A stretch of DNA of 52,121 nucleotides from a bacterium (GCA_021796415.1 JAJYJC010000005.1:1-52121), one strand, 5' to 3'. Positions 32,642 to 40,749 are shown, numbered from the stretch's first letter. Notes: generated by a model not told the origin, from the sequence alone. Numbers and translations are program-made.

Positions 32642-33544
32642 TTAAGATGCCTTTGCCTTGGTTTTTGCCTCTTGTTTTGCCGGGGCTTTTTTGCGGGCTA
32701 CTATTAGCTTCAACTGTCTGGTGGAGATTTGGCAAACAATAGGAGTTTTGCAGGCAATTGATCCGTCGATTGCCACATCCATTGGTTTTGGCGTGTTTAT
32801 GGCTATTCGTTTGGCCCGAAACAGTGAAATGTCCGGCTTTTTCTCCGGTTTTAGCTTCTCGGGATCCATTATATATTTTAAAGAATTTAGCCCCGACATC
32901 TTTCCGGTAATTAAAATGTCCAGCAGATTTGATTTTGAATCTTGCGGCTGATTTTCTGAAAACCTGGCATTTGATATCTGAATATTGAAAAAGTCGGTCT
33001 CAACGATGAAGTCGTCATTAAAGTTCAAAATGGCTCGCTGAGGCTTAAACTTAGAAGCCCATGAAAGAGCGTTTCGATAGTATTTTGTTTTCTGGAACAG
33101 GGAATCTTCAGTCGGCTTTGCATTAGTAATTTCTGCGCTAAACCCGATATTTACGCTTGTGATAAAATATTTCTTTCCCACTTTTCCGACATCTAAAATG
33201 TCTATTTTTCTGGCAGCCAGAATGTTGCATGCGGTCTGCCAGTCAAGTATGCCAAGAGACTTGGCGAGTTCATTCTTGTGTCCTATGGGGATCATGCCGA
33301 CGGCCACGTCATTCTTGCCAATGCCGTTTATAACCTCATTTATCGTACCGGTACCGCCGACAGCAACAATCGTTTTGTAGCCCTTTTTAATGCCCAGATT
33401 CGTGAGCTTTGTGATGTCTCCTTCACCAATGCTTTTTACGAACTCACCGGCAATGCCAAGCTCCTTCAATCGCGCTTTCAAGCGATCCTGGATTTTATTT
33501 ATGCGCCCGCCTCCTGAAGCGGGATTTAGAATATAGTAGTACAT
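32642..33544 (-). CDS. Diacylglycerol/lipid kinase family protein with altered motifs
   Basis: The 300-residue protein has the two-domain fold of the YegS/DagK family: YYYILNPASGGGRINKIQDR at the start, the nucleotide loop TIVAVGGTGTINEVINGI near residues 60-77, and VGMIPIGHKNELAKSLGI. In active kinases these read GGDGTxxEV and LGTGNDLAR. Here the Asp is Thr, and the GTGND is GHKNE. A C-terminal strand-rich domain is present, followed by a lysine-alanine tail. It may be a non-catalytic relative or have changed specificity. It is monocistronic or begins the unit running to infC. Confidence 0.82.
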   Translation of the reverse strand: MYYYILNPASGGGRINKIQDRLKARLKELGIAGEFVKSIGEGDITKLTNLGIKKGYKTIVAVGGTGTINEVINGIGKNDVAVGMIPIGHKNELAKSLGILDWQTACNILAARKIDILDVGKVGKKYFITSVNIGFSAEITNAKPTEDSLFQKTKYYRNALSWASKFKPQRAILNFNDDFIVETDFFNIQISNARFSENQPQDSKSNLLDILITGKMSGLNSLKYIMDPEKLKPEKKPDISLFRAKRIAINTPKPMDVAIDGSIACKTPIVCQISTRQLKLIVARKKAPAKQEAKTKAKAS

Positions 33545-33593
33545 AAAAATAATTTACAATTTGAAATTAGAAATTTGAAATGGAATACGCCGA

Positions 33594-34028
33594 TCATTTT
33601 TTGGCGCTTTTTTCTTTTTCTTGTGTCTCTTCGACTTCCAGGATGGGTTCGAGCTCAACTTCCTTCTTTGTTTCAGCCATAGCGCATTTGCCTGAAAAGA
33701 CAGCGCCGGGAGAAACGACCAAGATCCCGGCTTGTATGTCGCCGTAAACTCTGCCGGTCTCAGATATTTGCAATGTGTCGGTAGCTTCGACATTACCTTG
33801 GACGACACCGGAAATGTAGACATTCTTTGCCTTGATGCTGGCTACGACATTTGCACTGCCGCCGATTTGGACGCTTGCTTTTGTTCTGATGTCACCAGAG
33901 ACGTGGCCATTGATGTTGATGTCCCCGTCACTTTTAAGGTTCCCCTTAAGTTTTACCGATGAGCCGACAATCGTTTCGATGTTTTGGCTGTCCATAGTGG
34001 GCGTGAAATCGTCTTTTTTCTCAAACAT
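33594..34028 (-). CDS. Bactofilin
   Basis: The 144-residue protein has the bactofilin beta-helix core: ETIVGSSVKLKGNLKSDGDI, NINGHVSGDIRTKASVQIGG, VYISGVVQGNVEATDTLQIS, GDIQAGILVVSPGAVFSGK. Bactofilins polymerise without nucleotides and organise the cell wall or envelope. The N-terminus and an acidic/lysine-rich tail are unstructured. AAGGAGTT precedes the ATG. Confidence 0.93.
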   Translation of the reverse strand: MFEKKDDFTPTMDSQNIETIVGSSVKLKGNLKSDGDININGHVSGDIRTKASVQIGGSANVVASIKAKNVYISGVVQGNVEATDTLQISETGRVYGDIQAGILVVSPGAVFSGKCAMAETKKEVELEPILEVEETQEKEKSAKK

Positions 34029-34034
34029 GATAAC

Positions 34035-34160
34035 TCCTTACTAATTTAATGTTGCTAAATACTAATCATACTAATTTACTAATTCTCATTAAAGCTACTT
34101 TGAATTTTAATCACGCTTCTTTTATTTAAAATACGTATATTATTATTTGTAATTGGTTAC
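34035..34160. repeat. Second copy of the MITE-like element
   Basis: Diverged copy of 31944-32053, in the same orientation between bactofilin and the DUF4446 gene. The right end AATTGGTTAC (34151-34160) is intact, while the left inverted end is lost. Confidence 0.5.
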
Positions 34161-34172
34161 ACTTATTTGCTT

Positions 34173-34643
34173 TCATTCTTTCATTGCTTTTTTTATTGCT
34201 TCTTCTTCCTCTGCGCTGAGAGTATTTGTGGATTTGCCGTCTTTGACTTGCTTTGCATAAACCCTTGTGCCTTCTCTGGCGTGCATGCTGGAGATTACAA
34301 AGCCATTATCGTCGTTATCAAGCAGTGCAACGGAAAAGCTCTGGTTTCCTCCTGTGTCGTTTTTGCCAAATGGGTTGTATCTGATAAAGCCTGTTTTTTG
34401 GAGGCTGCGCTGCATTTTCCTGCCGATTTTTACCATCTCGATCTGCATCTTCTTGGCGTATTGCTCGACTTCCTTGGTTTCATGCAAGTATTTTTCAAGG
34501 ACCTTGTATACATCGCCGTTTTTGTCGGTATTAAAAAGTTCGCTGGCGCGCTTGTAGATTTTGTTTTGGCGATAGGTTAAAAAGACTAGCCAAATGGCTA
34601 GAATAAATGTTGCTCCAGCGATGATAAGAAGATTTGTGTCTAT
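34173..34643 (-). CDS. DUF4446-type membrane protein, apparent AUA start
   Basis: From ATA at 34643 this is a 156-residue protein: one membrane helix (NLLIIAGATFILAIWLVFLT) then a coiled coil and the DUF4446 domain (KTGFIRYNPFGKNDTGGNQS, FSVALLDNDDNGFVISSMHA). The ORF has no ATG, GTG or TTG early enough to include the helix; a TTG at 34487 would remove it. GGGAG lies eight bases before ATA, and a strong promoter leaves a leader of only about 24 bases, so the start must lie close to here. Function of the family unknown. Confidence 0.78.
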   Translation of the reverse strand: MDTNLLIIAGATFILAIWLVFLTYRQNKIYKRASELFNTDKNGDVYKVLEKYLHETKEVEQYAKKMQIEMVKIGRKMQRSLQKTGFIRYNPFGKNDTGGNQSFSVALLDNDDNGFVISSMHAREGTRVYAKQVKDGKSTNTLSAEEEEAIKKAMKE

Positions 34644-34673
34644 TTTAAGGTCTCCCGCTTCAAAGTTAAGGGT

Positions 34674-34702
34674 ATTATACCTTGCAATAAGTGCGACTTC
34701 AA
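34674..34702 (-). promoter_or_regulatory. Promoter of the DUF4446 gene
   Basis: On the minus strand TTGAAG (34702-34697), 17 bases, TATAAT (34679-34674). The expected start near 34667 leaves about 24 bases before the ATA at 34643. Confidence 0.7.
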
Positions 34703-34710
34703 GACTTATC

Positions 34711-34739
34711 TTGTAATGGTTTTGCCTATAAAATATAAT
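34711..34739 (+). promoter_or_regulatory. Promoter giving a leaderless transcript
   Basis: TTGTAA (34711-34716), 17 bases, TATAAT (34734-34739). Seven bases further is the ATG at 34746, so the transcript probably starts at or next to the start codon. It is divergent from the DUF4446 promoter. Confidence 0.6.
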
Positions 34740-34745
34740 CTAACC

Positions 34746-35015
34746 ATGGCAAAGAAAAAGAAATCTCCCAAAAAGAGAAATTTAAAGTATGGCACGATTA
34801 GCGCCGGTGCGGCGAAATCCGATGCGGTAGTTTCAATCGGCAAAAAAGAACCGAAAGATGAAGTTCAAGACGTCTGGTTTAAAAAAGAGCTTAGGCGAAA
34901 CCTGATATTCCTGGCAGTTTTCTTTTTAACCCTCATTACAATTTACATTTTGGTTACAAAAACAAATGCGCTGAATCCTGTTTTGGCAATCTTTGGACTG
35001 CAGAATCTATATTAA
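34746..35015 (+). CDS. Small basic single-TM protein
   Basis: From ATG 34746 the protein is 89 residues: a basic start (MAKKKKSPKKRNLKYGTISA), a short acidic linker, and one membrane helix (NLIFLAVFFLTLITIYILV) near the C-terminus. An in-frame GTG/ATG upstream would add ten residues but lies within the promoter. No family recognised. The plan suggests a tail-anchored protein with cytoplasmic N-terminus. Confidence 0.7.
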   Translation: MAKKKKSPKKRNLKYGTISAGAAKSDAVVSIGKKEPKDEVQDVWFKKELRRNLIFLAVFFLTLITIYILVTKTNALNPVLAIFGLQNLY

Positions 35016-35068
35016 ATACATTAATTTTCAATTTTCAGTTCTCAATTTTCATTGAATGTCCCATTTGA

Positions 35069-35453
35069 TCAATTCTTTATTGTTTCTTTTTCTTTTAGCG
35101 AAGATGTGATTTTCTGAAATATCATTGTTAGCTCTTGCGCTTCTTGCCACAGCTTTCCAGCTTCTTCTTTTTTCTCGGGAAGACAGCGGACAATCATTCT
35201 CAACCAATGCTTGGTTTCCTGGGCCTCTTTTTTACAAATGAAGATCTTATTTTCGGAAATCTTTCTTTGAACTTGCCGCGTTGGCTTCCATGTAGTTCGC
35301 TCCGACGCTTGTTCCTGAACGAATCAGCTGGCTTACAAGCGGCTTTGTTATCGCATCTTGCTTTATGCTTTTACAGAAATCAATAATCATCTCGCCAAAC
35401 TTTGCTGTCCGCTCTTCCAGGGTGTATTCGTTTTTGTTTGAAAACTGCTTCAT
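35069..35453 (-). pseudogene. Four-helix-bundle protein (S23 family), single-base frameshift
   Basis: From ATG 35453 the first frame reads EYTLEERTAKFGEMIIDFCK, PLVSQLIRSGTSVGANYMEA, SSKKDFRK and stops at 35247. The next frame continues with ICKKEAQETKHWLRMIVRCL and EAQELTMIFQKITSS to a stop at 35069. Joined, they make a normal 125-residue S23-type protein. The shift lies at CCGAAAATAAG, where one extra A would explain it. It could be a true frameshift, a sequencing error in an A run, or slippage. A full-length paralogue is at 30955-31344. Confidence 0.8.
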
Positions 35454-35528
35454 TTATTTTGGTTAATTTTTAATTTTCAGTTCTCAATTTTCATTGAATG
35501 TTCCATTGATACAATGCTTCATTGAAAA

Positions 35529-37040
35529 TTAATTTTTTGGCCTATACTGCAAGGCTTCGGCGATGTGACTGGATTTAATATTTTCGCTTGATTCAAGATC
35601 GGCAATGGTGCGAGCCAGCTTCAAAACTTTCGTGTAAGATCTTGCGGACAGATAGAGTTTTTCGATGGCGGACTTGAGCAGTTCGGAGGACTCTTTGTCG
35701 AGTTGGCAAAAATCCTTGATGTCGCGGGAATCCATCTCGGAATTTGTTATTTTTTTGCTTTCTTGAAATCGATCCAGCTGGATTTTCCTGGCTTTTTCGA
35801 CTCGTTCCTTGATTTTTGCCGAATTCTCAGCTTTCTTATCGGATAATAATTTCTCGTGCTCAACCCTTGGCACTTCGATGTGCAAATCAATCCTGTCTAA
35901 AATCGGCCCCGATATTTTCTTCTGATATTTTAGGATTTGGTAGGGCGAGCAAGAGCAGTTCTTGACAGGATCGTTCAAAAATCCGCAAGGGCAGGGATTT
36001 TGGGCGGCGACAAAGATAAACTTTGCCGGGAATGTGAGGGAGCCGCTGGCGCGGGAAATAGTTACGGTGCCGTCTTCAAGCGGCTGGCGCAGCATTTCCA
36101 CTACAAATCTTGGAAACTCCGGCAGTTCGTCCAGAAAAAGTACGCCGCGGTGGGCAAGAGATATCTCACCCGGTTTCGGCCATTGGCCGCCGCCGACAAG
36201 AGCGATGTTCGATGCGGTATGATGAGGGTTGCGGAATGGGCGAGCGGTGATTAAGGCTTTATCCTTTGGCAAAACACCGGTTATCGAATAAATCTTTGAT
36301 ATTTCCAGCGCTTCGTCGAAGGTTAGCTTGGGAAGAATTGTGGTAAGTGTCTTGGCAAGCAGGGTTTTGCCGGATCCCGGAGGACCGCTCATCAGGATGT
36401 TGTGTCCGCCGGCAGCGGCGATTTCCAGAGCGCGTTTGGCGTGTTCCTGTCCTTTGACATTCGCCATATCCAGGAATGTGTCTTCCGTTTCTGAAAAATT
36501 GATCTCAAAATCCTTTTCTTTGGCAATACCTTTCTCTTTTCTGAAGTGGAGAATCAGACTCCTCAATGTATCAACCGGGAGGATTTCGCTTCCCTTGACG
36601 ATTACCGCTTCCTTGGCGTTCACCTTGGGTACAATCATCTGCTTGTAGCCCTTTTGCTTTGCCATCATGGAAACAGGCAGGACTCCATTCACCTTTCGCA
36701 GTTTGCCGCCGAGCGAAAGTTCGCCGATAACAACAGAATTTTCCGTATCAAAAGCTATCTGCTCGGACGCCGCCAGGATGCCAAGCGCAATGGGCAGGTC
36801 AAATGCCGGGCCCTCTTTCTTGATATTTGCCGGGGCGAGATTTACTGTAATCCTCTTCTGCGGAAACTCTGCGCCTGAGTTTTTGATGGCGCTTTTGACC
36901 CTTTCCTTCGCTTCTTCGACCGCTTTGTCAGGCAGGCCAACGATATTAAAGCAGGGGAGGCCGCGTGACAGATCCACCTCGACATCTATTTCCTCGCATT
37001 CCAGCCCGATAACGGTTGCTGATTTCACTTTTGATAGCAT
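35529..37040 (-). CDS. comM: ComM/YifB, Mg-chelatase-like AAA+ ATPase
   Basis: From ATG 37040 this is a 503-residue protein. It has the YifB N-terminal domain (VKSATVIGLECEEIDVEVDL, GLPDKAVEEAKERVKSAIKN), an AAA+ module with Walker A SGPPGSGKTLLAK, Walker B GVLFLDELPEF, and the C-terminal Mg_chelatase_C domain. A four-cysteine motif CPCGFLNDPVKNCSCSP is present. ComM is a helicase that promotes branch migration during natural transformation, which fits an organism that takes up DNA. A longer start at 37100 adds 20 unmatched residues. Confidence 0.95.
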   Translation of the reverse strand: MLSKVKSATVIGLECEEIDVEVDLSRGLPCFNIVGLPDKAVEEAKERVKSAIKNSGAEFPQKRITVNLAPANIKKEGPAFDLPIALGILAASEQIAFDTENSVVIGELSLGGKLRKVNGVLPVSMMAKQKGYKQMIVPKVNAKEAVIVKGSEILPVDTLRSLILHFRKEKGIAKEKDFEINFSETEDTFLDMANVKGQEHAKRALEIAAAGGHNILMSGPPGSGKTLLAKTLTTILPKLTFDEALEISKIYSITGVLPKDKALITARPFRNPHHTASNIALVGGGQWPKPGEISLAHRGVLFLDELPEFPRFVVEMLRQPLEDGTVTISRASGSLTFPAKFIFVAAQNPCPCGFLNDPVKNCSCSPYQILKYQKKISGPILDRIDLHIEVPRVEHEKLLSDKKAENSAKIKERVEKARKIQLDRFQESKKITNSEMDSRDIKDFCQLDKESSELLKSAIEKLYLSARSYTKVLKLARTIADLESSENIKSSHIAEALQYRPKN

Positions 37041-37171
37041 AAGGACTATTTTACGGCAAAGAAAAAACCAAAAACAAGTATACAAAGCGAGAATTTTCAA
37101 TTTTCAAGTATCAATTTTCCTGACCGCCGGCCGGCAGGCATTCAATGTTCAATTTTCAGGATTCAAAAGTT

Positions 37172-37215
37172 GTCATTCTGGCCTGCCTTGCCGGCAGGCA
37201 GGCCCGTCCAGAATC
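37172..37215. repeat. Dispersed palindromic repeat copy
   Basis: GTCATTCTGGCCTGCCTTGC ... CCAGAATC; the inner part GCCTGCCTTGCCGGCAGGCA is itself an inverted repeat. Almost the same unit is found inside MurT at 39937. The preceding 37080-37170 stretch has AATTTTCAATTTTC-type repeats and no gene. Confidence 0.8.
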
Positions 37216-37327
37216 GGTTGAACAATGGCTTTGGTTGTGCTAATATGTTTTTAACAGAAGGAGGGCAAAGTTTTACTCCTTCTTTTGCGTCCTTAATCAG
37301 CCTAATTTTCCTGGAAAAGGAGGAGTA

Positions 37328-37804
37328 ATGGCAACGCAAGCTTATGGAAAGATTGATTCTGTTCGTGAATGGGAAAAAATATACAATTTTAGATTTTTCC
37401 CGCTTATCCAGCAACTGATAAATGGCGGCACTGATGTCGAGCCGGTTTACAGCGGCAAGGGTTGCGAAGTATGCCCTTATTGTGCCGTTTATCCTTGGCA
37501 AGGTTTCATGGGAATGCACTTTTGCCTCCTTTGTTTTATGGAGACAAAGAAGATCCTTGAACTTGGCAATGGCCTTGACTTCGATGGCCAGGGCTGCGAC
37601 GGACGGCATCAGAAAGGTCGAATTTCCCGGAAAAAACGCAAGCAGCTTTTCCGGAAGCTCAGAGCAAAAACCGGCAATAGGCACGGACCGTACAAAATCA
37701 TCCGCACGAGGCCTTACGATCCCTTTACTCCTCTGATCAAGGATGACGCTGGCAGGATCGTCAACATCCTTTCTCAGAGGATAGAGGTCCTGAAAACCGG
37801 CTAG
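37328..37804 (+). CDS. Cys-rich hypothetical protein, 158 residues
   Basis: I do not recognise it. A strong AAAAGGAGGAG precedes ATG 37328. The middle has KGCEVCPYCAVYPWQGFMGM, HFCLLCFME and later FDGQGCDGRHQKG, which gives CxxC-xx-C and CxxC pairs and a CDGRH, probably zinc-binding. The second half is basic (RKKRKQLFRKLRAKTGNRHG) and could bind nucleic acid. It is the first gene of a two-gene unit ended by a terminator. Confidence 0.65.
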   Translation: MATQAYGKIDSVREWEKIYNFRFFPLIQQLINGGTDVEPVYSGKGCEVCPYCAVYPWQGFMGMHFCLLCFMETKKILELGNGLDFDGQGCDGRHQKGRISRKKRKQLFRKLRAKTGNRHGPYKIIRTRPYDPFTPLIKDDAGRIVNILSQRIEVLKTG

Positions 37805-37813
37805 GAGGCGATA

Positions 37814-37972
37814 ATGGTGCGACAACTATATCGCAGGGAGCTTTGCGATCTGAAGAACCCGGAGGAAGCGGCAGTGGTCAGAAAGATTGCCGAAGCAGCA
37901 TTGCTTGGCGTCAACGAACCTCCGAAATCGAAGCCAGCATCCAAGGCTGACAAGCCTGAAGGGAAGCATTAG
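37814..37972 (+). CDS. Small basic hypothetical protein, 52 residues
   Basis: From ATG 37814, with AGGAGG six bases before it, the ORF encodes MVRQLYRRELCDLKNPEEAA then VVRKIAEAALLGVNEPPKSK and a lysine-rich tail. The ribosome site is strong and the gene follows the Cys-rich protein by nine bases. No family recognised. Confidence 0.6.
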   Translation: MVRQLYRRELCDLKNPEEAAVVRKIAEAALLGVNEPPKSKPASKADKPEGKH

Positions 37973-37988
37973 CTTCCGCAGTGTTATC

Positions 37989-38013
37989 ATCCCCGAGAAA
38001 TCCCCTCGGGGAT
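37989..38013 (+). terminator. Intrinsic terminator
   Basis: ATCCCCGAG, loop AAATCC, CTCGGGGAT followed by TTCTCTTTG. It closes the two-gene Cys-rich unit. Confidence 0.8.
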
Positions 38014-38165
38014 TTCTCTTTGTGGATGTTTTTGTTTTCATGTGAGTTTTTTTGGAGCTTTGTATTGAGGCAATAAATTGCTCTACCGTTACACTAATAT
38101 GTATTAGTGTAGTAACTGAAACATTTTGATTATCTTTGATTCTGGTCAAGCCAGAATGACAGGGA

Positions 38166-38933
38166 CTAAATGTGCGCTGTTTTGGCGGTTTTTGCACGTA
38201 GAACAGCCGCTTTGTGGGCGGCCAACTCGATTCTGTCATCGATTTGCTTCATTCGTGCCCAGCTGCCGTATTTTCTATTTATTGCCATCTGGATTAAATG
38301 ATCAGCAAAATGAGGATTTTTGGGCAGGACCGGACCGTGCAGATAAGTGCCGTAACAATTATTATAGACGGCGCCTTCATACTTGCGGTCGCCGGTGTTG
38401 CCGTAACCGATTTTCACCTTGCCGAGGGGTCTGGTTTTTCCCTCCAGATATGTCAGTCCGCTGTGGTTTTCGAAGCCGACCAAGGTATTTAAAGTGGATT
38501 TCCATTTCTTCGCCTCAGCCTCGATGTCCAGAACGACATTCCCGATGCACCTTTTGTCTGACCCGACAGTGTAGGCGTCAAAAACGCTAATTCCCGGCAG
38601 CATTTCACCTTCTTTGGTTTTAAAATATTTGCCGAAGAGCTGAAAACCGCCGCAGATGGTTAGGCAAACCAAGCCTCGCTCGACCTCACGTTTAATTGCC
38701 GGACCGCGTTTGGCCAAATCGTCAGCTATAATTTTCTGCCCTCGGTCCTGGCCGCCGCCTAGAAAGACGATATCGGCTTTGGAAAAATCAGCTTTCACAC
38801 CGCGCCCGACATTTACGATGTCAACCGAAATGCCGCGCTCAAGCATGCGGCGGCGAAGCGTTACGACATTGCCAAGATCGCCGTATAGGTTCATGGCGTC
38901 AGGATACATGTGATAAATCGTTAAACTTTGCAT
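38166..38933 (-). CDS. gatD: Lipid II isoglutaminyl synthase, glutaminase subunit GatD
   Basis: The 255-residue class I glutamine amidotransferase starts LTIYHMYPDAMNLYGDLGNV, and has the nucleophile Cys in LTICGGFQLFGKYF (residue about 94) and the catalytic His in GTYLHGPVLPKNP. It supplies ammonia to MurT, which amidates the D-Glu of the peptidoglycan stem. It is encoded three bases after MurT, on the same strand. Amidation is typical of Gram-positive-like walls. Confidence 0.93.
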   Translation of the reverse strand: MQSLTIYHMYPDAMNLYGDLGNVVTLRRRMLERGISVDIVNVGRGVKADFSKADIVFLGGGQDRGQKIIADDLAKRGPAIKREVERGLVCLTICGGFQLFGKYFKTKEGEMLPGISVFDAYTVGSDKRCIGNVVLDIEAEAKKWKSTLNTLVGFENHSGLTYLEGKTRPLGKVKIGYGNTGDRKYEGAVYNNCYGTYLHGPVLPKNPHFADHLIQMAINRKYGSWARMKQIDDRIELAAHKAAVLRAKTAKTAHI

Positions 38934-38936
38934 AAT

Positions 38937-40451
38937 TTAAGTCCAGTAATTATCTAATATTTTTTCTTTGACCAGTAAATTTCTCAGCTCAAGCATGGCG
39001 GTGTAGGTGGGTAAAATATAGAGCTTCTCGTTCGGGCCGGTTTTTTTAATGGCCGTATCCAGCGCTTCAGAAATGTCTTTTTTTACCGTAATTATTTTTG
39101 ACGACACGTCGGCATATTTTAGCCTCAACCTGAGGTCTTCACTGCGGATGCCGCTGACGACGATGTTTGAGAAATAATTTTTGAAAACCTCGTACTCGCA
39201 GTCCCAAATCCAGGAAATGTCGGTGCCGTCGGCGAAGTTGTCGTTTAAAATCAAAAGCGCAGTTTTGGGTTTTCGGGTGGATGAGATTGCCTCTACAACT
39301 TGATTGAAGCCGGTTGGATTCTTAACTAAGTGGATAATGGCTTTTTTGCCGTTTTTCTCAAATGATTCCATACGGCCGAAAGCCGGCTTCAAGTGAGACA
39401 GGGTTTTAGCGATGGCGGCGCTTTTGACTTCCAGAAATGATGCTGCGGCCGTTGCTGCTAAAGCGTTGTAAATGTTGTAAAGTCCGACCATCGGCAGCTT
39501 CAAGTCGAAACTTTCGCGCTTGATAATCATTTTTGCGGTGATGCTTCCCGCTTCCAACCGGATATCCTTGGCGGAAATCTGAGGGTTTGGGCGCTTGAAT
39601 CCGCAGTTTGGACATTCATATACACCGATATGGCCGTAATATCTTCTCGCGTAATTTAGCTCGCTGCCGCAAACGAGGCAGTCCTTTGAGTCAATGGCAA
39701 GCTCGGAACTGGCCGAAATTCGCGTGTCTTGAACGCCGAAGTACAAGACATTGTCCTTGCCTTTTCCAAGCGAGGCAACCATGGGGTCGTCGGCGTTTAA
39801 GATCAGCTTGGCATCCGGCGCATCCTTGATCGCTTTCTCAATAATTGCGGCCGTTTTGTCGACCTCGCCGTAGCGGTCAAGCTGATCACGGAATATATTT
39901 GTAACCATAATCGCCTTGATTTGACTCTTGTTTTTCGTCATTCTGGCCTGCCTTGCCGGCAGGCAGGCTTGTCCAGAATCGGAATTTTTCTGGATTTCCG
40001 CCGGATGTTTATCCGACCTTTGGTGGGCGGGAATGACAGTGGATGGCCCATTTTGAATTTTAAATTTTAAATTTTTAATTAATTCCGGCATCGTTGCTTC
40101 GTCAACCTCATAAACGCCGATATCGGCTTTTAAACTGCCGAAAATACTAGCACGAGATATTAAGGCTGAGGCGATGCCGCGAGAAAGATTTGACCCGCCG
40201 GAGTTATTTAGGACTTTCATTCCAGCATTCTCCAGAATTTCAGTAATCATCTTTGCGGTTGTTGTTTTGCCGTTAGTGCCGGTAACCAAAATGACGCCTT
40301 TTGCCAAATTTTGGGTCAGCTTTGCATTAATTTCAGGATCAATCCGTTGGGCGATAACGCCGGGCAAAGCTCCGCCGCCGCCACGCCCAAAAGCGCGCGA
40401 CCAAAATCCCGCCTGCTTGGCAGCAAGAATAGCCAAATACTTTTTATCCAT
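38937..40451 (-). CDS. murT: Lipid II isoglutaminyl synthase, Mur-ligase subunit MurT
   Basis: This 504-residue protein has the Mur ligase ATP loop VILVTGTNGKTTTAKMITEI near residue 55, the MurT zinc ribbon CLVCGSELNYARRYYGH with YECPNCGF, and a C-terminal DUF1727 domain. It activates the D-Glu carboxylate for amidation. Between the helix PELIKNLKF and the conserved IMVTNIFRDQLDRYGE there is an extra segment that is simply the translation of a palindromic repeat (nt 39937-40037; VIPAHQRSDKHPAEIQKNSD, QACLPARQARMTKN). The frame is kept, so the enzyme may tolerate it. Confidence 0.93.
   Translation of the reverse strand: MDKKYLAILAAKQAGFWSRAFGRGGGGALPGVIAQRIDPEINAKLTQNLAKGVILVTGTNGKTTTAKMITEILENAGMKVLNNSGGSNLSRGIASALISRASIFGSLKADIGVYEVDEATMPELIKNLKFKIQNGPSTVIPAHQRSDKHPAEIQKNSDSGQACLPARQARMTKNKSQIKAIMVTNIFRDQLDRYGEVDKTAAIIEKAIKDAPDAKLILNADDPMVASLGKGKDNVLYFGVQDTRISASSELAIDSKDCLVCGSELNYARRYYGHIGVYECPNCGFKRPNPQISAKDIRLEAGSITAKMIIKRESFDLKLPMVGLYNIYNALAATAAASFLEVKSAAIAKTLSHLKPAFGRMESFEKNGKKAIIHLVKNPTGFNQVVEAISSTRKPKTALLILNDNFADGTDISWIWDCEYEVFKNYFSNIVVSGIRSEDLRLRLKYADVSSKIITVKKDISEALDTAIKKTGPNEKLYILPTYTAMLELRNLLVKEKILDNYWT
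39937..40037. repeat. Palindromic repeat inside the murT coding region
   Basis: The unit begins GTCATTCTGGCCTGCCTTGC and ends GGGCGGGAATGAC, matching intergenic copies at 37172 and 51296-51346. It is read in frame as about 33 residues of murT. Confidence 0.85.
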
Positions 40452-40638
40452 GGTTATATTTTAACACAAAATCTGTTATCATTCCGTAATTCCTGACTGT
40501 CCGGCAGGCGGGGATGCGGAATCCATGTAAATGTACCTGGATTCCCGATCAGAGCCGGGAATGGCAAACCTACTTTGCTGGACTGATTCAGAATAATAAA
40601 TGGGACGGATCTCAATCATTTCAATTTATGAATGGTGT

Positions 40639-40717
40639 ATTGGTACACTAAACTAGTTTAGTGTACCAATAGTGTAAATAGTCAAAAGCACTACGCTAAT
40701 ACAGTTTAGCGTAGTGC
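40639..40717. repeat. Two adjacent hairpins: 32-bp perfect palindrome and 12-bp stem
   Basis: ATTGGTACACTAAACTAG and its complement form a perfect 32-bp palindrome (40639-40670). GCACTACGCTAA (40688-40699) pairs with TTAGCGTAGTGC (40706-40717). A related hairpin (TTACACTAATA...TATTAGTGTA) lies at 38088-38112. The 300-base gap 40452-40749 holds these and a GGATTCCCG-type repeat (40500-40562), and no gene. Confidence 0.8.
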
Positions 40718-40749
40718 TTGCAATGTGTATTTAGGGCAGAATCGTATGC

